A stretch of 25,619 nt of DNA from a virus: positions 1-25,619 of IMG/VR virus record IMGVR_UViG_3300022198_002230; one strand, written 5' to 3'. Below are positions 6,645 through 11,542 of the stretch, one piece after another. The notes under the pieces are model-generated. The model was not told the DNA's origin. It saw only the letters and a list, made by a program, of their open reading frames with translations, and made no database searches. Both the position numbers and the translations under genes were made by a program. Numbering within the stretch: the stretch's first letter is position 1; each line of letters opens with the position of its first letter.

Positions 6645-7276
6645 GATTCAAATGAAATGTTATTGTCCATCCACTCTGACAAGGCGTCTTTGGGTTGGTC
6701 GTAGTTGTCTGAGTCTTTGGGTTTGGGGATTCGGAAAGCGTGCATCACGTAGTCGTCAACGTCGATGAAGGCGTGGTTGCGGTAGTACACAGCGGAGATG
6801 AACTCCGTCAGTTGTTCGAGGCCGTGCTCGTCGGGCTGATTGTCCATCACGTCACTTGATACACGAGCCACCAAGGACATACACAAGGGGAAGTAGTCCC
6901 ATGCAGGGGAGGTGTCCTGTTGGTCCCACGTCAACCAACATGACTCGGTGGAGTCAGAGCGATTGGACATATCGACCTCGATGATGCGGAAGACCTCGAC
7001 ACTTACGTCGTCCATGTTCTCTGCCACCCAGTCGTCGTGGTCCATGTCATGTGGTACACAAGCATGGTAGTCCATGTACTGACGGGTCATGGTGACGATG
7101 ACGTTCATAGGGTCAGAGTCGTCGATGTCTACGCACATCTCGTCCTTGCGATAGTCGCTGAGGATTTGGAGGATGTGCTTGTCTGCGAATCCCCGCTTGG
7201 GGAAGAACTCGCAAGTGGTGTCGGAGTACCCTTCGAAGAGTCCTGCGACAGCGTGGATTACTGCGTATTGTTTCAT
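6641..7276 (-). CDS. Hypothetical acidic protein
   Basis: 211 aa, strongly acidic and rich in Asp, Tyr and Met (DIDDSDPMNVIV, HDMDHDDWVAENMDDV, VDMSNRSDS). The acidity and many aromatics are reminiscent of DNA-mimic or host-inhibitor proteins of phages, but no motif supports that assignment. It starts 4 nt inside the preceding gene. Function unknown. Confidence 0.7.
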   Translation of the reverse strand: MKQYAVIHAVAGLFEGYSDTTCEFFPKRGFADKHILQILSDYRKDEMCVDIDDSDPMNVIVTMTRQYMDYHACVPHDMDHDDWVAENMDDVSVEVFRIIEVDMSNRSDSTESCWLTWDQQDTSPAWDYFPLCMSLVARVSSDVMDNQPDEHGLEQLTEFISAVYYRNHAFIDVDDYVMHAFRIPKPKDSDNYDQPKDALSEWMDNNISFES

Positions 7277-7512
7277 GATGAGAAAGGATTCTTGTAAGTT
7301 TTTTCGATGATGAGGTCAGCTGCCTCGTCGATGTTAGACAGGAGTGTGTACAATGGAGTGGTGCATGAGTGCTTGCCCTCCAAAGAGGCACATGACGCGG
7401 CCATTAGTGATGCCACATCCCTGCCACGGCTGAAGTTGAGGATGAGGTTGACCTTGCTCAGGTCTTCCTGAATTGCTTCGGCAAGTTGCCGTGTGTTCAT
7501 GTCTTGTAACAT
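7273..7512 (-). CDS. Hypothetical small protein behind a conserved leader
   Basis: 79 aa, helical (TRQLAEAIQEDLSKVNLILNFSRGRD...). ATG 7512 lies 10 nt after the shared leader motif CAAACTTCAA (minus strand 7532-7523), the spacing seen at other genes with this motif, so I prefer it to the ATG at 7500. It follows the hairpin at 7547-7606 and starts the downstream string of coupled genes. Function unknown. Confidence 0.65.
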   Translation of the reverse strand: MLQDMNTRQLAEAIQEDLSKVNLILNFSRGRDVASLMAASCASLEGKHSCTTPLYTLLSNIDEAADLIIEKTYKNPFSS

Positions 7513-7522
7513 GGTTATTGAA

Positions 7523-7532
7523 TTGAAGTTTG
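7523..7532 (-). promoter_or_regulatory. Shared 5' leader motif CAAACTTCAA (copy 1)
   Basis: The minus strand reads CAAACTTCAA 10 nt before the ATG at 7512. The same 10-mer precedes five other minus-strand genes at 10-12 nt. It does not resemble a Shine-Dalgarno sequence. Confidence 0.75.
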
Positions 7533-7546
7533 AAAATGATTGATAA

Positions 7547-7606
7547 GTATTGTGTGTATATATACTCTCTTCACTACGTTCAGAGAGAGTATATATACCA
7601 CACTAC
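7547..7606 (-). repeat. Long intergenic hairpin with shared loop (copy 1)
   Basis: Inverted repeat with a core stem of about 15 bp (GTATATATACTCTCT against its complement), extended by a mismatched outer stem of about 8 bp. On the minus strand the loop contains GAACGTAGTGA, which recurs in the hairpins at 8745-8803 and 10153-10211 although the stems differ. Neither side has a T-tract, so it is not an obvious intrinsic terminator. Strand is assigned by gene direction; the repeat itself is nearly symmetrical. Confidence 0.85.
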
Positions 7607-7612
7607 TAATAG

Positions 7613-7687
7613 AAGGGAGGTTGGGATTCGAACACAACTGCCATCAGCCTTTTACCACACTGATGTACGCACCGACTGCGCTCCCTT
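7613..7687 (-). ncRNA. tRNA-like cloverleaf element
   Basis: On the minus strand a perfect 7-bp acceptor-like stem (AAGGGAG with CTCCCTT) encloses three arms: a D-like arm (CGCA, loop GTCGG, TGCG), a middle arm of 6 bp (CATCAG with CTGATG) with an oversized 12-nt loop, and a T-like arm (GTTGTG with CCCAAC, one mismatch) carrying the canonical T-loop TTCGAAT. Total 75 nt. The U8/A9 linker is missing and the 12-nt anticodon loop gives no readable anticodon, so it is probably not a decoding tRNA. It sits in the gap between two minus-strand genes, as the ribozymes do, and could be a substrate for RNase P or RNase Z. A decayed tRNA gene is the alternative. Confidence 0.65.
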
Positions 7688-7696
7688 GATAAAGGT

Positions 7697-7730
7697 GAGG
7701 GAAAGGCGTGACGTTTCACGTCTCCCCCTC
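7697..7730 (-). repeat. Intergenic stem-loop after the 142-aa gene
   Basis: On the minus strand nested stems GAGGG/CCCTC and GACG/CGTC close a TGAAA loop. It lies 12 nt after the stop at 7743 and just before the tRNA-like element. No T-tract follows. Confidence 0.55.
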
Positions 7731-7742
7731 GATGGTCAAACT

Positions 7743-8171
7743 TCAATCAACCAATTCCTTTTCGAGAAGGCCATCTTCCACGATGCCTTCTATAATGTGG
7801 TCAATGATGCGGTCGATTACACCCGCTTGGTCGCTCCAATTCCCGTACCCTTTGGCGTCATGCAGGAACTCATTGAGTTGCTTGTACATATCGGAAGGGA
7901 TGTGGCGTCGAAGATACTCTACCATGTCTTCGTAGTATGAATCCATAGTGATGTCACCCTCATCCCACTCCCGCCACAGGTTGCAGAACCCGTTGTTGTA
8001 GTAGTCGTACCCGACACGAGAGATAGCACGGAGGGCTTCGGGCCACCCGTCTTCCGCTTCGCCTGATGCAGGGATAAGCTGTTCCCATGCCTTGCTGTAC
8101 TGCTCTTGGTACTTGCCTTCATTGTCCCAGTAAGTACCCCATGGTTGGTCTTTCACTTGTGTATCAGCCAT
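7743..8171 (-). CDS. Hypothetical acidic protein
   Basis: 142 aa, rich in Trp, Tyr, Asp and Glu (PWGTYWDNEGKYQEQYSKAWEQLIP; VGYDYYNNGFCNLWREWDEGD). Helical, no family recognised. Its start overlaps the stop of the 47-aa gene (AATGGCTGA), so it is coupled to it. Its stop is followed by the stem-loop, tRNA-like element and long hairpin, the largest non-coding gap (230 nt) in the early unit. Confidence 0.7.
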   Translation of the reverse strand: MADTQVKDQPWGTYWDNEGKYQEQYSKAWEQLIPASGEAEDGWPEALRAISRVGYDYYNNGFCNLWREWDEGDITMDSYYEDMVEYLRRHIPSDMYKQLNEFLHDAKGYGNWSDQAGVIDRIIDHIIEGIVEDGLLEKELVD

Positions 8172-8307
8172 TGTCTTGTTGTTTTTCGGTTTGCCACTTG
8201 TTGTAGCCTTTCTCTACGGCAGTGTTGAGAGCCTCTGCCTGCACTCGATCGATTGCCCGCCCTTGCATACGAGCAAGCTCGATGATTACGTTTACGATGT
8301 CAGTCAT
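8164..8307 (-). CDS. Small helical protein, paralogue of the 9137-9259 product
   Basis: 47 aa: MTDIVNVIIELARMQGRAID... and a polar C-terminus ending EKQQDNG. The first 15 residues match those of the 40-aa protein at 9137-9259 (IFNIIIDLAKMQ), which suggests duplication. Start overlaps the stop of the 52-aa gene (ATGGCATGA context at 8304-8307). Likely an amphipathic helix that packs against a partner; function unknown. Confidence 0.65.
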   Translation of the reverse strand: MTDIVNVIIELARMQGRAIDRVQAEALNTAVEKGYNKWQTEKQQDNG

Positions 8308-8462
8308 GCCATGTATGAGATTTCAGATGGGTTGTACCCAAGTTCGTATAGTGTTGATTCCAAGTCCTCGACGTCATCGAGGTTGACGATGGTAATGATT
8401 TCCACCTCTCGTGTAGAGTAGTCGAGGATGGCTACTTGATTGTCTTCGAGTGTTACTTTCAT
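8304..8462 (-). CDS. Small acidic protein
   Basis: 52 aa: MKVTLEDNQVAILDYSTREVEIITIVNLDDVEDLESTLYELG... A beta-strand-rich first half and an acidic helix. It has ATGA overlaps at both ends (stop of the 86-aa gene and start of the 47-aa gene), which strongly supports that it is translated. No family recognised. Confidence 0.65.
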   Translation of the reverse strand: MKVTLEDNQVAILDYSTREVEIITIVNLDDVEDLESTLYELGYNPSEISYMA

Positions 8463-8719
8463 GAGTATTTGTTTTCGATTCGTTGTTTGGTTTCTTCACA
8501 GCATGCAACCCATGCCTCCATGTTCACGAAGGAGAACTTGCCCGCTTCGCAGTTTGCTTTGTAGTCCGCAAGGATTGCATCCTTGTTCTCGATGTATTGG
8601 TCGAGTCCTTTTTGTAGGCAGTCAATCACCACCATTTGTACGAGTGCCCCGTACTTGGAGTAGCCCTCCGTCAGGTGAGTGAGGAACTCCGCATTTGTCA
8701 TTTGTTTGATGTTGTCCAT
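8459..8719 (-). CDS. Hypothetical helical protein behind a conserved leader
   Basis: 86 aa, all helical by pattern (MDNIKQMTNAEFLTHLTEGYSKYG...; LDQYIENKDAILADYKANCEAG). It has three Cys residues but no metal-site spacing. The ATG lies 10 nt after the shared leader motif. First gene of a coupled set of four. Function unknown. Confidence 0.7.
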   Translation of the reverse strand: MDNIKQMTNAEFLTHLTEGYSKYGALVQMVVIDCLQKGLDQYIENKDAILADYKANCEAGKFSFVNMEAWVACCEETKQRIENKYS

Positions 8720-8729
8720 CGTAATTGAT

Positions 8730-8739
8730 TTGAAGTTTG
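8730..8739 (-). promoter_or_regulatory. Shared 5' leader motif CAAACTTCAA (copy 2)
   Basis: CAAACTTCAA on the minus strand, 10 nt before the ATG at 8719 and just downstream of the hairpin at 8745-8803. Confidence 0.75.
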
Positions 8740-8744
8740 TTATT

Positions 8745-8803
8745 GAGAGGTGTTGTATATATCTCTCTTCACTACGTTCAGAGAGATATATACTAACACT
8801 CTC
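8745..8803 (-). repeat. Long intergenic hairpin with shared loop (copy 2)
   Basis: Inner stem of 14 bp (GTATATATCTCTCT with its complement) and an outer stem of about 9 bp (GTGTT/AACAC and GAGAG/CTCTC with a one-base bulge). The minus-strand loop is GAACGTAGTGA, identical to copies 1 and 3. It begins at the stop of the 48-aa gene and ends 5 nt before the leader motif. No T-tract. Confidence 0.85.
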
Positions 8804-8949
8804 TATTTGAGGCTGAACATCGTGTCCTTGAAGGCCTCTTCGAGAATCCTTTTGTTGATATTGTCTGCTTTGAAGTACGCCTCGATGAGTGCACGTTCGA
8901 AGCTCCCGCAGTTCTGCTGTCGCAGTTCAAGTCGTTCGTATTGTGTCAT
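8803..8949 (-). CDS. Hypothetical small helical protein
   Basis: 48 aa from ATG 8949 (MTQYERLELRQQNCGSFERALIEAY...), ending KDTMFSLK. The start overlaps the stop of the preceding gene by 4 nt; a longer frame would give an arginine-rich shadow of that gene. Helical, unknown function. Confidence 0.65.
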   Translation of the reverse strand: MTQYERLELRQQNCGSFERALIEAYFKADNINKRILEEAFKDTMFSLK

Positions 8950-9140
8950 GCTGGTTCGTTTGGGGTTTGCCACCACTCGATTTCTTCGTCGTGGAGGCGG
9001 AACTCGATGCATCCGCTGAGGTCTCCGTTCCACACCTCAATCCACACTCCGTGGTCGTCAGGAGCGCCCATTATGTGGGATGCGTAGTGACCCGCATCTT
9101 GCAGTGCTTTGACTGCACGTTCGCATTGTTCTTGTGTCAT
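8946..9140 (-). CDS. Hypothetical small protein
   Basis: 64 aa from ATG 9140 (MTQEQCERAVKALQDAGHYASHIMG...). Pattern: N-terminal helix, then strands GVWIEVWNG, GCIEFRLHDEEIEWWQT; a compact alpha-beta fold is likely. ATGA-type coupling to the 40-aa gene decides the start. No family recognised. Confidence 0.7.
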   Translation of the reverse strand: MTQEQCERAVKALQDAGHYASHIMGAPDDHGVWIEVWNGDLSGCIEFRLHDEEIEWWQTPNEPA

Positions 9141-9259
9141 TGTTCTTTCGGTTTGGTGTTGGACAACTGCTCCGCAAGGGACTTGTTGTGCTTGACAAGC
9201 TCGGCCTCCTGCATCTTGGCGAGGTCGATGATGATGTTGAAGATTTCTTTGCTGTTCAT
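9137..9259 (-). CDS. Small helical protein, paralogue of the 8164-8307 product
   Basis: 40 aa: MNSKEIFNIIIDLAKMQEAE..., ending SNTKPKEQ. The segment IFNIIIDLAKMQ corresponds to IVNVIIELARMQ in the 47-aa protein at 8164-8307. Overlaps with both neighbours (stop 9137/start 9140; start 9259/stop 9256) support translation. Function unknown. Confidence 0.6.
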   Translation of the reverse strand: MNSKEIFNIIIDLAKMQEAELVKHNKSLAEQLSNTKPKEQ

Positions 9260-9570
9260 AGGTCAATGATTACGCCCTTCTCTTCGAGGGCATCGGTGAT
9301 ATATTCAGGGAGTTCGAAGCATCCATCCCACCCAGTGAGGCGTACATCTCCGTTGTCATCCCAGCACACTTCGAGCACACCGCCTGCATAGAAGCGCTCC
9401 CCCCTTGACTCAACGTCATACGTCTTGTACCGTCCACCATACCTGTGGTTGGGGTCAATCTCGATGGTGGTGTCCATCTCTACGTTCCCTGCTCGGTCGT
9501 GGTCGCCGTACAGGGTGCTTGTCATAGCTACGTGTGGTAGCGTGGTCTTGAAGTTGAGTTTGAATTTCAT
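9256..9570 (-). CDS. Hypothetical beta-rich protein
   Basis: 104 aa. Strand-rich throughout: MKFKLNFKTTLPHVAMTSTLYG, VEMDTTIEIDP, GGVLEVCWDDNGDVRL, then a helix near the end (LPEYITDALEEKG). No family recognised. Overlaps both neighbours by 4 nt. Confidence 0.7.
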   Translation of the reverse strand: MKFKLNFKTTLPHVAMTSTLYGDHDRAGNVEMDTTIEIDPNHRYGGRYKTYDVESRGERFYAGGVLEVCWDDNGDVRLTGWDGCFELPEYITDALEEKGVIIDL

Positions 9571-9842
9571 TGGTCGATGTTTTCGGAGTCCACGATGATG
9601 TCGCAGAGCAACTTCTCTTGGAGTTGCTCGGCATCGTCAGCCCATGAAACGAGCGTGTCGATGGCAAGTTTTGCCGTGGATGTGCCAGCTTGTGGCACGT
9701 TTGAGAGGATGGAGGCCATCCCCTTCACGTCGTCAGGCACAAGCCGAGCGCACCGATTGAGTTCGTTGAGTCGCTTCCCGTGGTGGAAGTCGTTGAGGAA
9801 GAGCACCGCCGCACCGACGGGCTGAGAAAAGAAGTTGTCCAT
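9567..9842 (-). CDS. Hypothetical helical protein expressed behind a hammerhead ribozyme
   Basis: 91 aa, helical (MDNFFSQPVGAAVLFLNDFHHG...; DTLVSWADDAEQLQEKLLCDII). No family recognised. The ATG at 9842 lies 27 nt downstream of the predicted cut site of the hammerhead at 9864-9913 and 12 nt after the shared leader motif. It heads a coupled run that continues to 8803. Confidence 0.7.
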   Translation of the reverse strand: MDNFFSQPVGAAVLFLNDFHHGKRLNELNRCARLVPDDVKGMASILSNVPQAGTSTAKLAIDTLVSWADDAEQLQEKLLCDIIVDSENIDQ

Positions 9843-9854
9843 GAGATTGGAAAT

Positions 9855-9864
9855 TTGAAGTTTG
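9855..9864 (-). promoter_or_regulatory. Shared 5' leader motif CAAACTTCAA (copy 3)
   Basis: Minus-strand CAAACTTCAA, 12 nt before the ATG at 9842. Its first base is the last base of hammerhead stem I (strand 3' of the cut), so it stays on the mRNA after cleavage. Confidence 0.75.
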
Positions 9865-9913
9865 ATACAGACCCCGTAAGGGGTTTCGCCTATTCAAGGC
9901 TCATCAGTGTACC
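9864..9913 (-). ncRNA. Type-I hammerhead ribozyme 1
   Basis: All invariant hammerhead parts are present in order on the minus strand: stem I strand GGTACA, CTGATGA, stem II GCC-TTGAATA-GGC, GAAA, stem III ACCCC-TTAC-GGGGT, C, then stem I strand TGTATC. The cleavage triplet is GTC at 9872-9870, so the cut falls between 9870 and 9869. Stems II and III are closed by loops and stem I is open, which makes it type I. Stem I pairs over 6 bp with one G-U. It occupies the gap between the stop at 9921 and the ATG at 9842. Cleavage would leave a 27-nt leader on the downstream gene. Confidence 0.92.
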
Positions 9914-9920
9914 TGTGGTG

Positions 9921-10124
9921 TCAGTATGGGGGCTTGTCAGGTGATGATGAGAGAGCTGCATCAATCGCCTTGGACATTAAATACTCTTCGAGTTCTTCAT
10001 CCAAGTGGTAGTCGAGGATGTACTGCCTTGCCGCAGGGTCGTCGCCCAACACCCTGTATACATCTACACTTGTCATGTAGCCTGATTGGATGACGGAGTC
10101 GATGATGTCTGAAACGTTTGACAT
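9921..10124 (-). CDS. Hypothetical acidic helical protein
   Basis: 67 aa from ATG 10124 (MSNVSDIIDSVIQSGYMTSVDVYRVLG...), with acidic helix LDEELEEYLMSKAID. The shared leader motif ends 12 nt before this ATG, which supports the start. Its stop is 7 nt from hammerhead 1. No family recognised. Confidence 0.7.
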   Translation of the reverse strand: MSNVSDIIDSVIQSGYMTSVDVYRVLGDDPAARQYILDYHLDEELEEYLMSKAIDAALSSSPDKPPY

Positions 10125-10136
10125 GATGATTGAGTT

Positions 10137-10146
10137 TTGAAGTTTG
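10137..10146 (-). promoter_or_regulatory. Shared 5' leader motif CAAACTTCAA (copy 4)
   Basis: Minus-strand CAAACTTCAA, 12 nt before the ATG at 10124. Here it is part of ATGTCAAACTTCAA, the same 14-mer that starts the coding region of the histone-like gene at 12120. Confidence 0.75.
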
Positions 10147-10152
10147 ACATTT

Positions 10153-10211
10153 GAGAGGGTTCGTATATTACCTCTCTTCACTACGTTCAGAGAGTAATAT
10201 ACTCACCTCTC
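10153..10211 (-). repeat. Long intergenic hairpin with shared loop (copy 3)
   Basis: Inner stem GTATATTAC/GTAATATAC plus CTCTCT/AGAGAG (one-base bulge), outer stem GAGAGG/CCTCTC, minus-strand loop GAACGTAGTGA. The stem sequence differs from copies 1 and 2 on both sides at once, so pairing is kept. It lies between the small membrane-peptide ORF and the leader motif of the 10124 gene. Confidence 0.85.
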
Positions 10212-10213
10212 TA

Positions 10214-10297
10214 TTAGGATTGGAGGATTGCCACCACCAAAAGCGTGGCCATCCATGCAAGGAACGCGAGGAACGCGATGTTCAATCGTTTGTTCAT
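10214..10297 (-). CDS. Putative 27-aa single-pass membrane peptide
   Basis: ATG at 10297, stop at 10214. The basic head MNKRLN is followed by about 20 hydrophobic residues (IAFLAFLAWMATLLVVAILQ) and a short tail. That is the pattern of a small inner-membrane protein with its N-terminus inside. It fills the gap between the hairpin at 10153-10211 and the stop at 10313. Phages encode such peptides as lysis modulators, superinfection-exclusion factors or toxins; which applies is unknown. Confidence 0.6.
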   Translation of the reverse strand: MNKRLNIAFLAFLAWMATLLVVAILQS

Positions 10298-10312
10298 CTG
10301 AAAGCGTTTAAG

Positions 10313-10540
10313 TTATTGATTATCAACAGGTTCGATTGACTTGATGTTGTGTCCATTTGGCACAAGTTCGAGTGCTCTCTTACGCGCATGGTCGATCGAC
10401 CACGCCTTGAACGTGAGCGCATCCCAGTCATCTCGGTCGAAGCCGTAGTAGTAAACCATTCGGTACTCCTTAGAAGGAGTAGATTTGGGGAGCCAATCGC
10501 TCATCGTGCCCCGCTTGGGGTAGCGCTCCCATACGTTCAT
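10313..10540 (-). CDS. Hypothetical small protein
   Basis: 75 aa from ATG 10540 (MNVWERYPKRGTMSDWLPKSTPS...). YRMVYYYGFDRDDWDALTFKAWSIDHARKRALELV suggests strand-helix-strand-helix. ATGA coupling to the preceding gene decides the start. No family recognised. Confidence 0.65.
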   Translation of the reverse strand: MNVWERYPKRGTMSDWLPKSTPSKEYRMVYYYGFDRDDWDALTFKAWSIDHARKRALELVPNGHNIKSIEPVDNQ

Positions 10541-10908
10541 GTGAGCTTGATTTCGCAGTTGTTCTTGAAGTCCCAAATGGCTTCCTCACCACGCGCTTTC
10601 GCAAGTTCGAGAGCCACTTGCTTGGACTTGACTACGTCAGAGATTTCGATGAAGGCATAGTTGTCGTCGTTCACCCACGCACCGATTACCTGCATACCCG
10701 TGTCGGGCTGACGCTTCATGAACTCAACTTTGAGTTTCATGATTTCTCGGAACTTGTTGAAAGACAAGTCGTTGTTGTCCTCCATCTCGACGGAATCCGC
10801 CGCACCTCCAACGGCATAGCCGTCATTTCCTGCATAGGTGAGCAGGTCAGCGTTTACGCTGAAGCCCTCGCTCTCTTGAACGAGGAAGTATAAGGATTTA
10901 ATTGTCAT
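10537..10908 (-). CDS. Hypothetical protein expressed behind a hammerhead ribozyme
   Basis: 123 aa from ATG 10908 (MTIKSLYFLVQESEGFSVNADLLTY...). Mixed fold: two strands, a Gly-rich turn (GNDGYAVGGAAD), a helix (NKFREIMKLKVEFM), a strand (NYAFIEISDVV) and a C-terminal helix. No family recognised. The start lies 27 nt after the predicted cut of hammerhead 2 and 12 nt after the leader motif. Confidence 0.7.
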   Translation of the reverse strand: MTIKSLYFLVQESEGFSVNADLLTYAGNDGYAVGGAADSVEMEDNNDLSFNKFREIMKLKVEFMKRQPDTGMQVIGAWVNDDNYAFIEISDVVKSKQVALELAKARGEEAIWDFKNNCEIKLT

Positions 10909-10920
10909 CGTAGATGAATT

Positions 10921-10930
10921 TTGAAGTTTG
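10921..10930 (-). promoter_or_regulatory. Shared 5' leader motif CAAACTTCAA (copy 5)
   Basis: Minus-strand CAAACTTCAA, 12 nt before the ATG at 10908, overlapping the end of hammerhead 2 by one base exactly as copy 3 does for hammerhead 1. Confidence 0.75.
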
Positions 10931-10983
10931 ATACAGACACCACTTTCGTGGTGTTTCGTCCAATCAGGACTCATCAGTGTACC
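10930..10983 (-). ncRNA. Type-I hammerhead ribozyme 2
   Basis: Minus strand: stem I strand GGTACA, CTGATGA, stem II GTCC-TGATT-GGAC, GAAA, stem III ACACCAC with GAAA tetraloop and GTGGTGT, C, stem I strand TGTATC. The cleavage triplet GTC is at 10938-10936, so the cut falls between 10936 and 10935. The core and stem I equal hammerhead 1, whereas stems II and III differ in sequence and length but remain fully paired. It lies between the stop at 10996 and the ATG at 10908; cleavage would leave a 27-nt leader, the same length as at hammerhead 1. Confidence 0.93.
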
Positions 10984-10995
10984 TGTGAATTGAGA

Positions 10996-11142
10996 TTACA
11001 TCTCAATCAAGTCCTCCAAAGTCATCTGCTCAAGGCAGGTGAGTTCGTCCCACTCAGCGGTCGCACGGACCGCGTCGAAGGAAAGGTGAAGGTCGAGGAG
11101 GTCAGCGATGAGCTGACGGCGGATGTCTGCAAATGTCTGCAT
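10996..11142 (-). CDS. Hypothetical small helical protein
   Basis: 48 aa from ATG 11142 (MQTFADIRRQLIADLLDLHLSFD...), ending TLEDLIEM. The leader motif ends 12 nt before this ATG. Acidic, helical, no family recognised. Its stop lies 12 nt from hammerhead 2. Confidence 0.65.
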   Translation of the reverse strand: MQTFADIRRQLIADLLDLHLSFDAVRATAEWDELTCLEQMTLEDLIEM

Positions 11143-11154
11143 AGGGAAATTGAA

Positions 11155-11164
11155 TTGAAGTTTG
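11155..11164 (-). promoter_or_regulatory. Shared 5' leader motif CAAACTTCAA (copy 6)
   Basis: Minus-strand CAAACTTCAA, 12 nt before the ATG at 11142, downstream of the hairpin at 11182-11236. Confidence 0.75.
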
Positions 11165-11181
11165 AAAATTGAGTTCAAAGT

Positions 11182-11236
11182 GTATCTAAGATATATACAC
11201 TCTTCATAAATGAAGAGAGTGTATATATCAAGATAC
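11182..11236 (-). repeat. Long intergenic hairpin (copy 4, different loop)
   Basis: Stem of about 18 bp with one bulge (GATATATACACTCTTCAT against its complement), extended by GTATCT/AGATAC; the loop is only 2-4 nt. It occupies the same position as copies 1-3 (before the leader motif) but lacks the GAACGTAGTGA loop. No T-tract. Confidence 0.8.
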
Positions 11237-11245
11237 TCTAAGGGG

Positions 11246-11494
11246 TTATCGAATAAGCTCTCGGAAGATGGTAATCTTCACAGCGCCTGCTGTTGCGTCA
11301 TGCAGGAGGTCTTTCAGACCTTGCAAAGCCCAAATCATTCGTGGCTTGTCGCCATCTTCTTCGTTATCAACGAAGGTGTCAAGCCAATCGACAGCTTCGC
11401 TGAAAGCGGCAGAGTCGAGCGTCGCGTCCTTCGGGTAAGAGGAGCTGATGAATTTGATATCTTCGATATCAAGGTCGGAAACAAGGTAGTTCAT
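11246..11494 (-). CDS. Hypothetical acidic protein
   Basis: 82 aa from ATG 11494 (MNYLVSDLDIEDIKFISSSYPKD...). Acidic and helical (FSEAVDWLDTFVDNEEDG). No family recognised. It lacks the shared leader motif; instead the short hairpin 11524-11542 lies upstream. Its stop lies 10 nt from the long hairpin at 11182-11236. Confidence 0.7.
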   Translation of the reverse strand: MNYLVSDLDIEDIKFISSSYPKDATLDSAAFSEAVDWLDTFVDNEEDGDKPRMIWALQGLKDLLHDATAGAVKITIFRELIR

Positions 11495-11523
11495 TTTCAA
11501 TGAATTAAGGGTTATCGATTAAA

Positions 11524-11542
11524 CTAATCCTTTCAGGATTAG
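11524..11542 (-). repeat. Short stem-loop at the end of the histone-like gene
   Basis: Perfect 7-bp stem CTAATCC/GGATTAG with a 5-nt loop (TGAAA on the minus strand), overlapping the stop at 11539. It is followed by TTTAAT on the minus strand, a weak T-rich tail, so partial termination or processing is possible. Loops of this TGAAA/TTTCA kind recur at 7714-7718, 12312-12320 and 12433-12437. Confidence 0.6.

Noticed and set aside
10320-10328. A second TTATCAACA (DnaA-box-like) sequence
   Set aside because: It codes for the C-terminus of the 75-aa protein and stands alone, so chance is the simpler reading.
7547-11236. Intergenic long hairpins as intrinsic terminators
   Set aside because: None is followed by a T-tract in the direction of transcription, and genes follow within 20-30 nt.
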